Shown in pieces: positions 25,101-37,212 of a DNA stretch of 64,000 bases. This stretch comes from Chondrosia reniformis. Its lineage: Eukaryota > Porifera > Demospongiae > Chondrillida > Chondrillidae. The translations under genes were made by a program, and so were the position numbers. The DNA is taken from positions 3,596,001 through 3,660,000 of the forward strand of contig OX359191.1 in assembly GCA_947172415.1 (NCBI GenBank). The letters are read 5' to 3'. How positions within the stretch are numbered: position 1 is the first letter of the stretch; each line of letters opens with the position of its first letter. Below the pieces are notes generated by a model. That model saw only the letters and a list, made by a program, of their open reading frames with translations. It was not told the DNA's origin and ran no database searches.

Positions 25101-28100
25101 TTATTGTAGCCACGTGACCGACGATGTTACGGATGACATCGTCTTGATACAAGGTATGAGGATAACCTGGTTCAATACCAAGTTGGGTCCTGAAAAAAGA
25201 AAAAAAAGCATACATCTTATATGTGTATTATATATCTTATATGTAATATATATTGTATATATCTTATATGCATATTATATATCTTATATATTGCATATAT
25301 ATGTAGAGTCAAAAGTGAGTGGTAAATCAATAGGACTTCATTTACAACATATATTGTGGAACCCGACCGATGGTGTTACAGATGATATCGTCTGGATACA
25401 AGGTACGAGGATGCCCTGGTTCCATACCAAGTTGGGTCACCTCAAAAAAGAAAAACAAGCATACATCTTATATATGTATTATGTATATTATATATAATAT
25501 ATATTGTATATATCTTATATGCATATGATATATCTTATATATTGCATATATACGTAGAGTCAAAAGTGAGTGGTTTATAAATAGGACTTCATTTACAACA
25601 AATATTGGGTGACCCACGTGACCGATGGTGTAACGGATGACATCGTCTGGATACAAGTTACGAGGATGCCCTGATTCAATACCAGTTTGGGTCCTGAAAA
25701 AAGAGAAAAGAGCATACATCTTATATATGTATTATATATCTTATATGTAATATATATGTTATATATCTTATATGCATATTATATATCTTATATATTGCAT
25801 ATATATGTAGAGTCAAAAGTTAAATAGGACTTCATTTAAAACATATATTATGGAAGCCACGTGACCAATGGTGTTACGGATGACATCGTCGGGCTACAAG
25901 GTACGAGGATGCCGTGGTTCAAAACAAGGTTGGGTCCTGAAAAAAGAAAAAAAAGGATACATCTTATATATGTATTATATATCTTATATGTAATATATAT
26001 TGTATATATCTTATATGCATATTATATATCTTATATATTGCATATATATGTAGAGTCAAAAGTGAGTGGTAAATCAATAGGACTTCATTTACAACATATA
26101 TTGTGGAACCCGACCGATGGTGTTACAGATGATATCGTCTGGATACAAGGTACGAGGATGCCCTGGTTCAATATCAGGTTGGGTCCTGAAAAAAGAAAAA
26201 AGAGCATACATCTTATATATGTATTATATATCTTATATGTAATATATAAGATATATATCTTATATGCATATTATATATCTTATATATTGCATATATTTGT
26301 AGAGTCAAAAGTGAGGGGTATATAAATAGGACTTCATTAAAACATATATTATGGTAGCCACGTGACCGACGATGTTACGGATGACATCGTCTTGATACAA
26401 GGTACGAGGATAACCTGGTTCAATACCAAGTTGGGTCCTGAAAAAAGAAAAAAGCATACATCTTATATATGTATTATATATCTTATATGTAATATATATG
26501 GTATATATCTTATATGCATATTATATATCTTATATATTGTATATATATATATATATGTAGAGTCAAAAGTGAGTGGTATATAAATAGGACTTCATTTATA
26601 ACATATATTGGGTGACCCACGTGACCGATGGTGTTACGGATGACATCGTCTGGATACAAGGTACGAGGATGCCCTGATTCAATACCAGTTTGGGTCCTGA
26701 AAAAAGAAAAAAGAGCATACATCTTATATATGTATTATATATCTTATATGTAATATATATTGTATATATCTTATATGCATATTATATATCTTATATGTTG
26801 CATATATATGTAGAGTCAAAAGTGAGTGGTAAATCAATAGGACTTCATTTACAACATATATTGTGGAACCCACGTGACCGATGGTGTTACAGATGACATC
26901 GTCTGGATACAAGGTACGAGGATGCCCTGGTTTAATACCAGGTTGGGTCCAGACAAAAAAAAAGCATACATCTTATATATGTATTATATGTCTTATATGT
27001 AATATATATTGTATATATATCTTATATGCATATCAAATATCTTATATATTGTATATATATATATATATGTAGAGTCAAAAGTGAGTGGTATATAAATAGG
27101 ACTTCATTTACAACATATATTGGGTGACCCACGTGACCGATGGTGTTACGGATGACATCGTCTGGATACAAGGTACGAGGATGCCCTGGTTCAATACCAA
27201 GTTGGGTCACCTGAAAAAAGAAAAACAAGCATACATCCTATATATGTATTATATATATTATATGTAATATATATTGTATATATCTTATATGCATATTATA
27301 TATCTTATATATTGCATATATATGTAGAGTCAAAAGTGAGTGGTATATAAATAGGACTTCATTAACATCAAATATTGGGTGACCCATGTGACCGATGGTG
27401 TTACGAATGACATCGTCAGGATATAAGGTACGAGGATGCCCTGGTTCAATACCAAGTCGGGTCACCTGAAAAAAGAAAAACAAGCATACATCTTATATAT
27501 GTATTATATATATTATATGTAATATATTGTATATATCTTATATGCATATTATATATCTTATATATTGTATATATATATATATGTAGAGTCAAAAGTGAGT
27601 GGTATATAAATAGGACTTCATTTACAACATATATAGGGTGACCCACGTGACCGATGGTGTTAAGGATGACATCGTCTTGATACAAGGTACGAGGATGCCC
27701 TGATTCAATACCAGTTTGGGTCCTGAAAAAAGAAAAAAGAGCATACATCTTATATATGTATTATATATCTTATATGTAATATATAAGATATATATCTTAT
27801 ATGCATATTATATATCTTATATATTGCATATATATGTAGAGTCAAAAGTGAGGGGTATATAAATAGGACTTCATTAAAACATATATTATGGTAGCCACGT
27901 GACCGACGATGTTACGGATGACATCGTCTTGATACAAGGTACGAGGATAACCTGGTTCAATACCAAGTTGGGTCCTGAAAAAAGAAAAAAAAGCATACAT
28001 CTTATATGTGTATTATATATCTTATATGTAATATATAAGATATATATCTTATATGCATATTATATATCTTATATATTGCATATATATGTAGAGTCAAAAG

Positions 28101-29300
28101 TGAGGGGTATATAAATAGGACTTCATTAAAACATATATTATTGTAGCCACGTGACCGACGATGTTACGGATGACATCGTCTTGATACAAGGTATGAGGAT
28201 AACCTGGTTCAATACCAAGTTGGGTCCTGAAAAAAGAAAAAAAAGCATACATCTTATATGTGTATTATATATCTTATATGTAATATATATATTGTATATA
28301 TCTTATATGTATATTATATATCTTATATATTGCATATATATGTAGAGTCAAAAGTAAGTGGTATATAAATAGGACTTCATTTAAAACAATAATGGGTGAC
28401 CCACATGACCGATGGTGTTACGGATGACAACGTCTGGATACAAGGTATGAGGATGCCCTGGTTCAATACCAGGTAGGGCCCTGAAAAAAGAAAAAAGCAT
28501 ACATCTTATATATATATTATATATCTTATATGTAATATATATTGTATATATCTTATATGTATATTATATATTTTATATATTGCATATATATGTAGAGTCA
28601 AAAGTGAGTGGTTTATAAATAGGACTTCATTTACAACAAATATTGGGTGACCCACGTGACCGATGGTGTAACGGATGACATCGTCTGGATACAAGTTACG
28701 AGGATGCCCTGATTCAATACCAGTTTGGGTCCTGAAAAAAGAGAAAAGAGCATACATCTTATATATGTATTATATATCTTATATGTAATATATATGTTAT
28801 ATATCTTATATGCATATTATATATCTTATATATTGCATATATATGTAGAGTCAAAAGTTAAATAGAACTTCATTTAAAACATATATTATGGAAGCCACGT
28901 GACCAATGGTGTTACGGATGACATCGTCGGGATACAAGGTACGAGGATGCCGTGGTTCAAAACAAGGTTGGGTCCTGAAAAAAGAAAAAAAAGGATACAT
29001 CTTATATATGTATTATATATCTTATATGTAATATATATTGTATATATCTTATATGCATATTATATATCTTATATATTGCATATATATGTAGAGTCAAAAG
29101 TGAGTGGTAAATCAATAGGACTTCATTTACAACATATATTGTGGAACCCGACCGATGGTGTTACAGATGATATCGTCTGGATACAAGGTACGAGGATGCC
29201 CTGGTTCAATATCAGGTTGGGTCCTGAAAAAAGAAAAAAGAGCATACATCTTATATATGTATTATATATCTTATATGCATATTATATATCTTATATATTG
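19200..29300 (+). repeat. Twelve-unit (3,037-bp) higher-order repeat domain
   Basis: The segments 22431-25230 and 25468-28270 match with a constant offset of 3,037 bp (landmarks 22824/25861, 23325/26362, 24201/27238, 24862/27899, 25114/28151). Earlier pieces belong to the same family at other offsets: 19232-20470 recurs 4,241-4,242 bp later, and 21329-22400 recurs 6,822 bp later. The nesting of offsets indicates repeated unequal exchange in whole-unit steps. Confidence 0.88.
19810..19932 (+). other. Representative TATA box plus tRNA-like module of one unit
   Basis: This unit shows the structure shared by the array. TATA box tatataaatag lies at 19810-19820. The tRNA-like module starts at 19843, 33 bp after the first T of the TATA box. 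Its 5' end ggtgaccc (19844-19851) pairs perfectly with gggtcacc (19925-19932), like an acceptor stem. The A-box-like tgaccgatgg starts at 19855, and the B-box ggttcaatacc fits the GGTTCRANNCC consensus, 44 nt beyond the A-box as in tRNA genes. Most units have the perfect T-arm cctgg-ttcaata-ccagg; this one has a single mismatch. The anticodon region does not fold into a normal seven-base loop, so this is not a working tRNA gene. No T-run terminator follows on the plus strand. A tRNA-derived SINE that became tandem is the likeliest origin. Confidence 0.6.
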
Positions 29301-32300
29301 CATATATTTGTAGAGTCAAAAGTGAGGGGTATATAAATAGGACTTCATTAAAACATATATTATGGTAGCCACGTGACCGACGATGTTACGGATGACATCG
29401 TCTTGATACAAGGTACGAGGATAACCTGGTTCAATACCAAGTTGGGTCCTGAAAAAAGAAAAAAGCATACATCTTATATATGTATTATATATCTTATATG
29501 TAATATATAAGATATATATCTTATATGCCTATTATATATCTTATATATTGCATATATATGTAGAGTCAAAAGTGAGGGGTATATAAATAGGACTTCATTA
29601 AAACATATATTATGGTAGCCACGTGACCGACGATGTTACGGATGACATCGTCTTGATACAAGGTACGAGGATAACCTGGTTCAATACCAAGTTGGGTCCT
29701 GAAAAAAGAAAAAAAAGCATACATCTTATATGTGTATTATATATCTTATATGTAATATATATATTGTATATATCTTATATGTATATTATATATCTTATAT
29801 ATTGCATATATATGTAGAGTTAAAAGTAAGTGGTATATAAATAGGACTTCATTTACAACAATAATGGGTGACCCACATGACCGATGGTGTTACGGATGAC
29901 AACGTCTGGATACAAGGTATGAGGATGCCCTGGTTCAATACCAGGTAGGGCCCTGAAAAAAGAAAAAAGCATACATCTTATATATATATTATATATCTTA
30001 TATGTAATATATATTGTATATATCTTATATGTATATTATATATTTTATATATTGCATATATATGTAGAGTCAAAAGTGAGTGGTTTATAAATAGGACTTC
30101 ATTTACAACAAATATTGGGTGACCCACGTGACCGATGGTGTAACGGATGACATCGTCTGGATACAAGTTACGAGGATGCCCTGATTCAATACCAGTTTGG
30201 GTCCTGAAAAAAGAGAAAAGAGCATACATCTTATATATGTATTATATATCTTATATGTAATATATATGTTATATATCTTATATGCATATTATATATCTTA
30301 TATATTGCATATATATGTAGAGTCAAAAGTTAAATAGGACTTCATTTAAAACATATATTATGGAAGCCACGTGACCAATGGTGTTACGGATGACATCGTC
30401 GGGATACAAGGTACGAGGATGCCGTGGTTCAATACGAAGTTGGGTGACCTGAAAAAAGAAAAACAAGCGTACATCTTATATATGTATTATATATCTTATA
30501 TGTAATATATATGTAATATATCTTATATGCATATTATATATCTTATATATTGCATATATATGTATAGTCAAAAGTGAGTGGTATATAAATAGGACTTCAT
30601 TTACAACATATATTATGGAACCCACATGACCGATGGTGTTACGGATGACATTGTCTGGATACAAGGTACGAGGATGCCCTGGTTCAATACCAAGTTGGGT
30701 CACCTGAAAAAAGAAAAACAAGCATACATCCTATATATGTATTATATATATTATATGTAATATATATTGTATATATCTTATATGCATATTATATACCTTA
30801 TATATTGCATATATATGTAGAGTCAAAAGTGAGTGGTATATAAATGGGACTTCATTAACATCAAATATTGGGTGACCCATGTGACCGATGGTGTTACGAA
30901 TGACATCGTCAGGATATAAGGTACGAGGATGCCCTGGTTCAATACCAAGTTGGGTCACCTGAAAAAAGAAAAACAAGGATACATCTTATATATGTATTAT
31001 ATACATTATATGTAATATATATTGTATATATCTTATATGCATAATATATATGTTATATATTGTATATATATATATATGTAGAGTCAAAAGTGAGTGGTAT
31101 ATAAATAGGACTTCATTTACAACATATATTGGGTGACCCACGTGACTGATGGTGTTACGGATGACATCGTCTTGATACAAGGTACGAGGATGCCCTGATT
31201 CAATACCAGTTTGGGTCCTGAAAAAAGAAAAAAGAGCATACATCTTATATATGTATTATATATCTTATATGCATATTATATATCTTATATATTGCATATA
31301 TATGTAGAGTCAAAAGTGAGGGGTATATAAATAGGACTTCATTAAAACATATATTATGGTAGCCACGTGACCGACGATGTTACGGATGACATCGTCTTGA
31401 TACAAGGTACGAGGATAACCTGGTTCAATACCAAGTTGAGTCCTGAAAAAAGAAAAAAAAGCATACATCTTATATGTGTATTATATATCTTATATGTAAT
31501 ATATATTGTATATATCTTATATGTATATTATATATCTTATATATTGCATATATATGTAGAGTCAAAAGTAAGTGGTATATAAATATATAGGACTTCATTT
31601 ACAACAATAATGGGTGACCCACATGACCGATGGTGTTACGGATGACAACGTCTGGATACAAGGTATGAGGATGCCCTGGTTCAATACCAGGTAGGGCCCT
31701 GAAAAAAGAAAAAAGCATACATCTTATATATATATTATATATCTTATATGTAATATATATTGTATATATCTTATATGTATATTATATATTTTATATATTG
31801 CATATATATGTAGAGTCAAAAGTGAGTGGTTTATAAATAGGACTTCATTTACAACAAATATTGGGTGACCCACGTGACCGATGGTGTAACGGATGACATC
31901 GTCTGGATACAAGTTACGAGGATGCCCTGATTCAATACCAGTTTGGGTCCTGAAAAAAGAAAAAAGAGCATACATCTTATATAAGTAATATATATCTTAT
32001 ATGTAATATATATGTTATATATCTTATATGCATATTATATATCTTATATATTGCATATATATGTAGAGTCAAAAGTTAAATAGGACTTCATTTAAAACAT
32101 ATATTATGGAAGCCACGTGACCAATGGTGTTACGGATGACATCGTCTTGATACAAGGTACGAGGATAACCTGGTTCAATACCAAGTCGGGTCCTGACAAA
32201 AGAAAAAAAAGAATACATCTTATATGTGTATTATATATCTTAAATGTAATATATATTGTATATATCTTATATGCATATTATATATCTTATATATTGCATA

Positions 32301-35300
32301 TATATGTAGAGTCAAAAGTAAGTGGTATATAAATAGGACTTCATTTACAACAATAATGGGTGACCCACATGACCGATGGTGTTACGGATGACAACGTCTG
32401 GATACAAGGTATGAGGATGCCCTGGTTCAATACCAGGTAGGGCCCTGAAAAAAGTAAAAAGCATACATCTTATATATATATTATATATCTTATATGTAAT
32501 ATATATTGTATATATCTTATATGTATATTATATATTTTATATATTGCATATATATGTAGAGTCAAAAGTGAGTGGTTTATAAATAGGACTTCATTTACAA
32601 CAAATATTGGGTGACCCACGTGACCGATGGTGTAACGGATGACATCGTCTGGATACAAGTTACGAGGATGCCCTGATTCAATACCAGTTTGGGTCCTGAA
32701 AAAAGAAAAAAGAGCATACATCTTATATAAGTAATATATATCTTATATGTAATATATATGTTATATATCTTATATGCATATTATATATCTTATATATTGC
32801 ATATATATGTAGAGTCAAAAGTTAAATAGGACTTCATTTAAAACATATATTATGGAAGCCACGTGACCAATGGTGTTACGGATGAGATCGTCTGGATACA
32901 AGTTACGAGGATGCCGTGGTTCAAAACCAGGTTGGGTCCTGAAAAAAGAAAAAAAAGAATACATCTTATATATGTATTATATATCTTATATGTAATATAT
33001 ATTGTTTATATCTTATATGCATATTATATATGTTATATATTGCATATATACGTAGAGTCAAAAGTAAGTGGTATATAAATAGGACTTCATTTACAACATA
33101 TAATGGGTGACCCATATGACCGAAGGTGTTACGGATGACATCGTCTGGATAAAAGGTACGAGGATGCCCTGGTTCCATACCAAGTTGGGTCACCTCAAAA
33201 AAGAAAAACAAGCATACATCTTATATATGTATTATGTATATTATATATAATATATATTGTATATATCTTATATGCATATGATATATCTTATATATTGCAT
33301 ATATACGTAGAGTCAAAAGTGAGTGGTATATAAATAGGACTTCATTTACAACATATAATGGGTGACCCACATGACCGATGGTGTAACGGATGACATCGTC
33401 TAGATACAAGGTACGAGGATGCCCTTGTTCAATACCAAGGTGGGTCACCTGAAAAAAGAAAAACAAACATACATCCTATATATGTATGATATATATTATA
33501 TATAATATATATTGTATATATCTTATATGCATATGATATATCTTATATATTGCATATATACGTAGAGTCAAAAGTGAGTGGTATATAAATAGGACTTCAT
33601 ATGAAACATATATTGGGTGACCCACGTGACCGATGGCGTTACGGACGACATCGTCTGGATACGAGGTACGAGGATGCCCTGATTCAATACCAGTTTGGGT
33701 CCTGAAAAAAGAAAAAAGATCATACCTCTTATATATGTATTATATATCTTATATGTAATAAATATTGTATATATCTTATATGCATATTATATATCTTATA
33801 TATTGCATATATATGTAGAGTCAAAAGTGAGTGGTATATAAATAGGACTTCATTTACAACATATATTATGGAAGCCACGTGACCCATGGTGTTACGGAAG
33901 ACATTGTCTGGATAAAAGGTACGAGGATGCCCTGGTTCCATACCAAGTTGGGTCACCTCAAAAAAGAAAAACAAGCATACATCTTATATATGTATTATGT
34001 ATATTATATATAATATATATTGTATATATCTTATATGCATATGATATATCTTATATATTGCATATATACGTAGAGTCAAAAGTGAGTGGTATATAAATAG
34101 GACTTCATTTACAACATATAATGGGTGACCCACATGACCGATGGTGTAACGGATGACATCGTCTGGATACAAGGTACGAGGATGCCCTTGTTCAATACCA
34201 AGGTGGGTCACCTGAAAAAAGAAAAACAAACATACATCCTATATATGTATGATATATATTATATATAATATATATTGTATATATCTTATATGCATATGAT
34301 ATATCTTATATATTGCATATATACGTAGAGTCAAAAGTGAGTGGTATATAAATAGGACTTCATATGAAACATATATTGGGTGACCCACGTGACCGATGGC
34401 GTTACGGACGACATCGTCTGGATACGAGGTACGAGGATGCCCTGATTCAATACCAGTTTGGGTCCTGAAAAAAGAAAAAAGATCATACCTCTTATATATG
34501 TATTATATATCTTATATGTAATAAATATTGTATATATCTTATATGCATATTATATATCTTATATATTGCATATATATGTAGAGTCAAAAGTGAGTGGTAT
34601 ATAAATAGGACTTCATTTACAACATATATTATGGAAGCCACGTGACCCATGGTGTTACGGAAGACATTGTCTGGATAAAAGGTACGAGGATGCCCTGGTT
34701 CAATACCAGGTTGGGTCCTGAAAAAAGAAAAAAAGCATACATCTTATATATGTATTATATATCTTATATGTAATATATATTGTATACATCTTATATGCAT
34801 ATCATATATCTTATATATTGCATATACACGTAGAGTCAAAAGTGAGTGGTATATAAATAGGACTTCATTTACAACATATAATGGGTGACCCACATGACCG
34901 ATGGTGTTACGGATGACATCGTCTGGATACAAGGTACGAGGATGCCCTTGTTCAATACCAGGTTGGGTCCTGAAAAAAGAAAAAAAACATACATCTTATA
35001 TATGTATTATATATCTTATATGTAATATATATGGTATATATCTTATATGCATATTATATATCTTATATATTGCATATATATGCAGAGTCAAAAGTGAGTG
35101 GTATATAAATAGGACTTTTTTTACAACATATATTGTGGAACCCACGTGACCAATGGTGTTACGGATGTTATCTTCTGGATACAAGGTACGAGGATGCCCT
35201 GGTTCAATACAGGGTTGGATCCAGAAAAAAGAAAAAATGAATATATTTTATATATGTACTATATATCTTATATGTAATAGATATTGCATATATCTTATAT

Positions 35301-35733
35301 GCATATAATATATTGCATATATATGTAGAGTCAAAAGTGAGTGGTATATAAAAGGACTTCATTTACAAAGTATATTTGGTGACCCACGTGACCGATGGTG
35401 TTACGGATGACATCGTCTGGATACAAGGTACGAGGATGCCCTGGTTCAATACCAGGTTGGGTGCAGAAAAAGAAAAAAAGGATACATCTTATATATGTAT
35501 TATATATCTTATATGTAATATATATTGTATATATCTTATATGTAATATATATTGTATATATCTGATATGCATATTATATATCTCATATATTGCATATATA
35601 TGTAGAGTCAAAAGTGAGTGGTATATAAATAGGACTTCATTTACAACATATATTATGGAACCCACGTGACCGATGGTGTTATGGATGACATCGTATGGAT
35701 AAAAGGTACGAGCATGCCCTATCATAATTTTTA

Positions 35734-35803
35734 TTTTTTTTGAGGACCCAACCTGGTATTGAACCAGGGCGGTTCAATACCAGGTTGGGTCCTGAAAAAA
35801 AAA
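35734..35803. repeat. Perfectly apposed inverted copy of the T-arm and A-tract
   Basis: The only place in the array where part of a unit appears inverted. An eight-T run plus the reverse complement of the T-arm and 3' border (gaggacccaacctgg, then tattgaacc) is followed after five bases by the normal-orientation copy (ggttcaatacc onward to the A run). The arms are about 32 bp with one mismatch, making a cruciform or hairpin. Confidence 0.85.
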
Positions 35804-37212
35804 GCATACACCTTATATATGTATTATATATCTTATATGTAATATATATTGTATATATCTGATATGCATATTATATATCTTATATATTGCATATATATGT
35901 AGAGTCAAAAGTGAGTGGTATATAAAAGGACTTCATTTACAAAGTATATTTGGTGACCCACGTGACCGATGGTGTTACGGATGACATCGTCTGGATACAA
36001 GGTACGAGGATGCCCTGGTTCAATACCAGGTTGGGTGCAGAAAAAGAAAAAAAGGATACATCTTATATATGTATTATATATCTTATATGTAATATATATT
36101 GTATATATCTTATATGTAATATATATTGTATATATCTGATATGCATATTATATATCTTATATATTGCATATATATGTAGAGTCAAAAGTGAGTGGTATAT
36201 AAATAGGACTTCATTTACAACATATATTATGGAACCCACGTGACCGATTGTGTTACGGATGACATCGTCTGGATACAAGGTACGAGGATGCCCTGGTTCA
36301 ATACCAGGTTGGGTCCTGAAAAAAGAAAAAAAGCATACACCTTATATATGTATTATATATCTTATATGTAATATATTTCGTATATATCTTATATGCATAT
36401 TATATATCTTATATATTGCATATATATGTAGAGTCAAAAGTTAGTGGTATATAAATAGGACTTCATTTACAACATATAATGGGTGACCCACATGACCGAT
36501 GGTGTTACTGATGACATCGTCTGGATACAAGGTACGAGGATGCCCTGGTTCAATACCAGGTTGGGTCCTGAAAAAAGAAAAAAAGCATACATCTTATATA
36601 TGTATTATATATCTTATATGTAATATATATATCTTATATGCATATTATATATCTTATATATTGCATATATATGTAGAGTCAAAAGTGAGTGGTATATAAA
36701 TAGGACTTCTTTTACAAACTATATTGGGTGACCCACGTGACCGATGGTGTCACGGATGACATCGTCTGGATACAAGGTACCAGGATGCCCTGGTGCAATA
36801 CCAGATTGGGGCCTGAAAAAAGAAAAAAACATACATCTTATATATGTATTATATATCTAATGTGTAATATATATGGTATATATCTTATATGCATATTATA
36901 TATCTTATATATTGCATATATATGTAGAGTCAAAAGTGAGTGGTATATAAATAGGACTTTTTTTACAACATATATTGTGGAACCCACGTGACCGATGGTG
37001 TTACGGATGTTATCTTCGGGATACAAGGTACGAGGATGCCCTGGTTCAATACCAGGTTGGGTCCAGAAAAAAGAAAAAAAGAATATATTTTATATATGTA
37101 TTATATATCTTATATATAATATATATTGTATATATCTTATATGCATATTATATATCTTATATGTAATATATATTGTATATATCTTATATGCATATTATAT
37201 ATCTTATATGAT

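Larger units (their letters stand above)
9621..37212 (+). repeat. tRNA-like satellite array, segment 3 (main block)
   Basis: About 110 head-to-tail units of roughly 250 bp, all in one orientation apart from one small inverted piece at 35734. Variation sits at defined places: the 5' border of the tRNA-like module (gggtgaccc, ggaaccc, ggaagcc), the hairpin region (gaccgatgg versus gaccgacgatg), the 3' border (gggtcctg, gggtcacctg, agggccttg) and the number of TA steps before the TATA box. Neighbouring units share variant sets in repeating series, so the block is organised in higher-order repeats. Confidence 0.95.
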
